From Nymphaea colorata (Eukaryota > Streptophyta > Magnoliopsida > Nymphaeales > Nymphaeaceae), in assembly GCF_008831285.2 (NCBI RefSeq), contig NC_045149.1, positions 12,342,629-12,406,628 on the forward strand: a DNA stretch of 64,000 nucleotides, written 5' to 3'. Positions 60,125 through 64,000 of this stretch are shown here, one piece after another. Within the stretch, counting starts at the first letter, position 1. The number at the start of each line of letters is the position of its first letter. Under the pieces are notes generated by a model, which was not told the DNA's origin, did no database searches, and saw nothing but the letters and a program-made list of their open reading frames with translations. The translations under genes and the position numbers were made by a program.

Positions 60125-61543
60125 TGTAACGACGTTGGCTTGTTTTGAACTAAAATTCGGCCAAAGGAGTGGCCTGATTCCCTCGAGTCACAGCCGAGAG
60201 TTTCAATCAATTCCCACGGTGGAAACTTGATTAAAACCAAGTCTTACGAGTCACAAGGATTACCCTTAGTTTCTCGTACGAATTCCTTAAGTTTGGTTAT
60301 GTTTCACCGGCCTAATCCGAGCAAAAGAGTGTAGAATTCATTCTCGGTTTCAGCCTTCAATCTCACCGGAAAAAAACAGAAAGAAAAGATTGAGAAAACA
60401 GTGAAAAGGGGCAGAAAAAGATAAGAAAAGAAAAGAAAAAGCCTACAAAAAAAGAAAACGAAAGAAAGAATCTGGGTGAGAATCGAGCTCAATTCAGCTA
60501 GCTTAGAGCTGGCCAAAAAATTCTGACTTTTCCAGCCACCTCTGCCATTTTTCCGGCAGACATTTGGGGCTTTCGGCCATATTCTGTCCGTGGACACATT
60601 TGCCCCTCATCCAGTCAAGGAGCATCCAGAGTTGGCATGGACATTTCTGGAATTTGTGTGGCAAGTGGTGGAAACGCCTAGGGTTCTCCATTCCAAGGGC
60701 CGGCGCACATTTGGGGGTACATTTGGTCATCGGCTGCTACGTTTGTTTGAGGTAATTCTCTTCCTAGGCCTCCTCAAATCACAGCCCTTCATATGGAACA
60801 CATGACCACCATCCGAGCGCGTGGGCAAAGTCCAAAGGAGAGAGGAGTCTCCTACATTTGGTAGGAGATCTCATCCGCGTGCCACCTCGCCACATTTGGG
60901 TGTGAGGTAGGCCGCATGCCTCAGTCCCCTCCACATTTGGTGGAGCCACCCCTTCTTGCTCACTCTCTACTCCACTTAGCTTAGGGTTATCAATTTACCA
61001 ACTGTCCCAAATTCCCTACATTTGCTCCTAAACCCGTCCACAATAGCAGCCACCTAGTGCCGCGTGTGAGGAGGTCCACAATTGGACTCCACCTCACTCG
61101 AGCGGGTCCCCTAGCCCCACATTAGGCCAACACTCTCTAGAGTGCCGCTTAGCTACATTTGCTCCTTGAAAACCTATCCTTATTCCACGCAACCTAAACC
61201 ATTCCCTAACCCTAATCCCTTAATCCTATTTACCCCTAAGCTTGCGTGTTATTACCTAGCCTACCCATACCTGACCTACCTCCAATAAGCCTAGACCTAG
61301 TCAACTAGACCCGAGTTACTTAGCCTAGTCAAATCTAACAAAGCTCATTGGAACTAAACCTACCCTAGCCGGCCACACCTTAGGTTTAGTCTGAGCTCTA
61401 GACCGAGCTCAACACCTCCACCGTAGCTAGGTTTAACCCAAGCTCTAGATCGAGCTTCTCCCTCACACTTGGCGTGCAATCTTCAATAGGTGGCCAATCG
61501 ATCTTCCGCGGCACTTCAGAACCGTCGGCAGCCGATTATTACA
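60125..61543. repeat. Possible LTR or solo LTR (TGTAAC...TTACA)
   Basis: Begins TGTAACGACGTTGG and could end CGATTATTACA, the terminal type seen in element B. It has no open protein and an unusual run of ACATTTG words. Flanking 5-mers (AATTG / GCCCA) do not match, so the boundaries are guesses. Confidence 0.3.
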
Positions 61544-62304
61544 GCCCAGGCAACATTGGTTTACTCACCTCTCGAGGGGGAATTGGTATTCATCCCGTGG
61601 TCTCTTTTGCTGGTACACCAAGCTAGTCTTGGTAGAATACGTGCTCTCTAGTTCTCTACATATCCAATTTAAAGGAGTGATTCTTCGTCTTACTTTAGTG
61701 TATGCATTTCGGTTGTAGTGTTCTTGTAGTTTTTTTGGTGGCCATTGGCCTAAGACCCGGCTGCCATACGATAGTTTTTCCATTGGCTTTATTTCTAGTG
61801 ATTGATGCATCTTTTTATTCCAAGTAGAGTAGTTTGATTCATCTTTGTTTGTTAGGCCTCACACAAGTTAGTATATTTTGTAGTAGGATTTAGCCTTGGG
61901 ATTTACACGCACTTGTATCCACTACTTATGGGAGTTTAGTGTCTGGGTTATCAGTCTGGTCCGGTCTCTAGGTTTGTTTTAGGCTCCTTCAAGAGATCTT
62001 GGAGATATGATTGGCTGTAGGAAAGCGTATAAACCTACTCCGAAGCTAGTTGTGAAAAGATTACGACCGTTAGGTGAATGAGGGCATTTCATAAATTCGT
62101 CAAAATATTCTGAAAAGAGAAAACGCATTTGCGTAGTTTAATAAAAGTATAAACCCGTCATGCCCGGACATAATGGTCGGGTCGGGCGCGCATAAAACGA
62201 CCTTCGTTTGTTACTGGTCACTCGTACATAGGCGGACCAGTCTCGAAGGCGGACGTGAGTAGGACGGACGGACGGACGGACGGCTTTAGAGACGCCGGCC
62301 TGGC
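61544..62304 (+). promoter_or_regulatory. Upstream region of the third gene, (GGAC)n tract
   Basis: Non-coding. Close to the ATG lies a tetranucleotide run (GGAC)5 at about 62262-62281. GTCGGGTCGGGCGCGC near 62178 makes a GC-rich proximal region. No TATA box can be assigned safely. The minus frame 61565-61810 is unrecognised. Confidence 0.35.
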
Positions 62305-62805
62305 ATGGAGACTGCCGCAGTAGCAGAAGCAGAGGCTACCCAAAGGGGAGGAGGAGGCGGAGGAGGCGCTGGAGAGGAGGTGGCGATGGTGAAGTCCTTC
62401 GCAGATTTGGAGAAGGAAGCCATAGCCATCGCCGAGAGCTTCACTTCTCTCTTTTCTTCCCTACGCTCCGACCTCTCTGAGGTCTCTCTCTTTCTCTCGC
62501 GCGCGCGCGTGTCTCGGGGGCCGGGGGTGGGGAACAGGGAAGGGTTTTGATTCACAATTAGCTGCATGAATAATGCAGAAGATGTTCCCTCTTTGATCCG
62601 TTGGGAGATTGTATCATTTAGATTGCAAAAGATTTCTACGTAGTGATTTGACGGAATTCCTGTTAGTATATACAAGGAGTTTTCTGAACTTCCGATGATA
62701 GTAACCCACGACCATCTCTTTCCTTCATTTTTTTTCAGGTCACTGGTGCTTCCGTAGAACACATGCGCTGCTTCAACGATGCTGCTGGTCGTGTTCAAGA
62801 AGCTG
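62305..62805 (+). CDS. Small helical protein, BORC/BLOC-1-like (5' exons only)
   Basis: Exon 1 is 62305-62481 and exon 2 is 62739-62805, joined by a GT-AG intron after codon 59. The N-terminus is Ala/Gly-rich (METAAVAEAEA, then a Gly8 run). A predicted amphipathic helix region follows: SFADLEKEAIAIAESF, then SLFSSLRSDLSE and, across the junction, VTGASVEHMRCFNDAAGRV. Exon 2 ends in phase 1 at GCT G|GTAAC. The spacing of hydrophobics with 'S(F)..LF.SLR..L...T..S......F.DA' reminds me of the BORCS6/lyspersin C-terminal region of the BORC complex, which in other organisms controls lysosome positioning. That link is tentative and I cannot name an orthologue. The remaining exon(s) are at 63210-63352 (possible) or beyond the window. 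Alternative: a plant-specific coiled-coil protein. Confidence 0.7.
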
Positions 62806-64000
62806 GTAACACATTTTAACACCCAATTGATTGTGCCTGTATGTTGCAGAAAAGGCAGTCAGTTTAAGGACAGAAGGTTTTCAATTTTGTAATTTGATTA
62901 AAAGAATTAGTTTGAAATGTAGCTCTATTTTTTTGGAAAATAGAATGGTCTTACAGCCTAGTGCAGCAACTTTGTAAGTACCAATTCTGGGAATTGATTT
63001 TGCTTTTCGTTTTCCTTATTGCCTGAAGAGTGAAGACACACAACGTAGAGGTTAGGAAGTGCCTATTCAATGATTTTGTTAACATAGTCCTTTTCTGTTT
63101 AGGGTTTTCTTGCCTGTTCTGCTGATTTTAAGCCAAACTGTGGAATTTAAAAGGTTTTTCTGCAGAGTTAAATGCAAGTTTTCCTCTTCTTTCTGAAACA
63201 TATTTGCAGCGTCTTGTGGCTATTTAGTAACACTTTTCAATCAGATTGGTGATATTGCTGAACACTTTCTGAAAATAACATGTGGCTGGAAGAATGTAGT
63301 TTTAAGTTTGGCACTGTTACCAGAGTTGGTGGTGCCAATCTTGGAAAGTTGACATGAAACTGGATGACAAGGTGTTGTCTGACTGAAATATTTCCTCATT
63401 GCTAAGTGTCGTGAAGACTTTTTAATTCAGTTTGAAATTGAATTAACATCCATGTCTTTGACTAATTTATCGACCGCTGCAATTAAATTTGATGCCTAGG
63501 ATGGCTTATGTATTTAGTGTATACGTAATTGCTTATGGTTCTTGATTGCACTACCATCGAATTGCTGAGTTTAGTACACATGAAATTTTTATAGTCTAGT
63601 TGTTATGAGAAAAGTTCCATAGATCTGTCACTACTTAAACTTACATTAACCCAAAGTCGTAAACCACATTTTTTTGGAAATCAAGTGCATTGAAGAAGTT
63701 CAAATTCATATCAGATTCTCTGATAGACGAACTCGGAAAGAAGTTCAAAGACCTTTCCATTGGCAAATATTTCCGCTTCAATGGTGGATTTTGGCGGGTT
63801 GAATTTGCCGCTTGCGTATGATGAAGCACTTTACTGGAGGTGTTGACAGGGGTGGCAGGTTCTGAACCTGTTCTTTGATCCTTCTGACCAAAAGCTAGTC
63901 CTGCTGGTGATACCAAAACGGAAACGTGGACGGCAAATTTTTGCGCGGGATAAAACGGCTCTTGAACGTAAGGGAAGAAGAAAAAGAAGAATAGAACTAG
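62806..64000 (+). other. Downstream introns of third gene; possible terminal exon
   Basis: A good acceptor (pyrimidine tract, TTTGCAG ending at 63209) opens a phase-compatible frame at 63210-63352 that would add 'ASCGYLVTLFNQIGDIAEHF' and more, ending TGA, for a 128-aa product. It may be the last exon or a chance frame. Confidence 0.3.
63641..63916 (-). CDS. Unrecognised minus-strand open frame (doubtful)
   Basis: 91 codons with fairly even composition ('SEPATPVNTSSKVLHHTQ', 'QNPPLKRKYLPMERSLNFF'). The frame stays open upstream of the first Met, almost to the window edge. It could be the 3' exon of a gene entering from the right on the minus strand, or chance. No family recognised. Confidence 0.2.
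   Translation of the reverse strand: MVSPAGLAFGQKDQRTGSEPATPVNTSSKVLHHTQAANSTRQNPPLKRKYLPMERSLNFFPSSSIRESDMNLNFFNALDFQKNVVYDFGLM

Overview
This window is nuclear DNA from a flowering plant. The evidence is intron-containing genes of plant protein families, Ty3/gypsy, Ty1/copia, LINE, MULE/FAR1, hAT and PIF/Harbinger remnants, a retrotransposon primer-binding site matching plant initiator-Met tRNA, and many long (AT)n tracts. The species cannot be fixed from the sequence. Most mobile elements carry many stops and frameshifts, so they are mostly old; one Ty3/gypsy insertion near 21-25 kb is clearly younger.

Three genes are supported, all on the + strand. (1) 8829-16055: a five-exon class 3 lipase (alpha/beta hydrolase, 445 aa) of the plant calmodulin-binding heat-shock protein / diacylglycerol-lipase-like family, apparently complete and intact, with a GC-AG first intron. 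(2) 50724-52910: a three-exon gene for a 208-aa plant-specific protein of unknown function (At3g17950-like). (3) 62305 onward: the 5' part of a gene for a small helical protein, possibly related to BORC/BLOC-1 subunits, running towards or past the right edge.

Layout. 0-8.3 kb: degenerate gypsy gag, a foldback element with 230-bp arms, a MULE transposase relic, a short hairpin repeat. 8.3-16.1 kb: lipase gene. 16.9-28.0 kb: nested retrotransposons, in which a minus-strand Ty3/gypsy element (LTRs at 16940-17128 and 27748-27987) has lost the middle of pol and is filled with a GC-rich repeat block, a long non-coding LTR-like sequence and, inside that, a + strand Tekay/Del-type element (21173-25041) with a perfect 5-bp target duplication. 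28-50 kb: AT-rich gene desert with PIF/Harbinger, hAT, LINE and copia relics, a GC-rich repeat island and (AT)n-associated MITE-like inverted copies. 50-53 kb: At3g17950-like gene. 53-62 kb: a hAT-type MITE, a minus-strand FAR1-type MULE pseudogene and LTR-like sequence. 62.3 kb to the end: third gene.

The genes show no functional link to one another. I found no tRNA, rRNA, CRISPR or operon-like system, and no convincing new biological system. The most interesting signals are unusual splice-site structure in the lipase gene, the nested-element history, and MITE-like copies embedded in (AT)n microsatellites.
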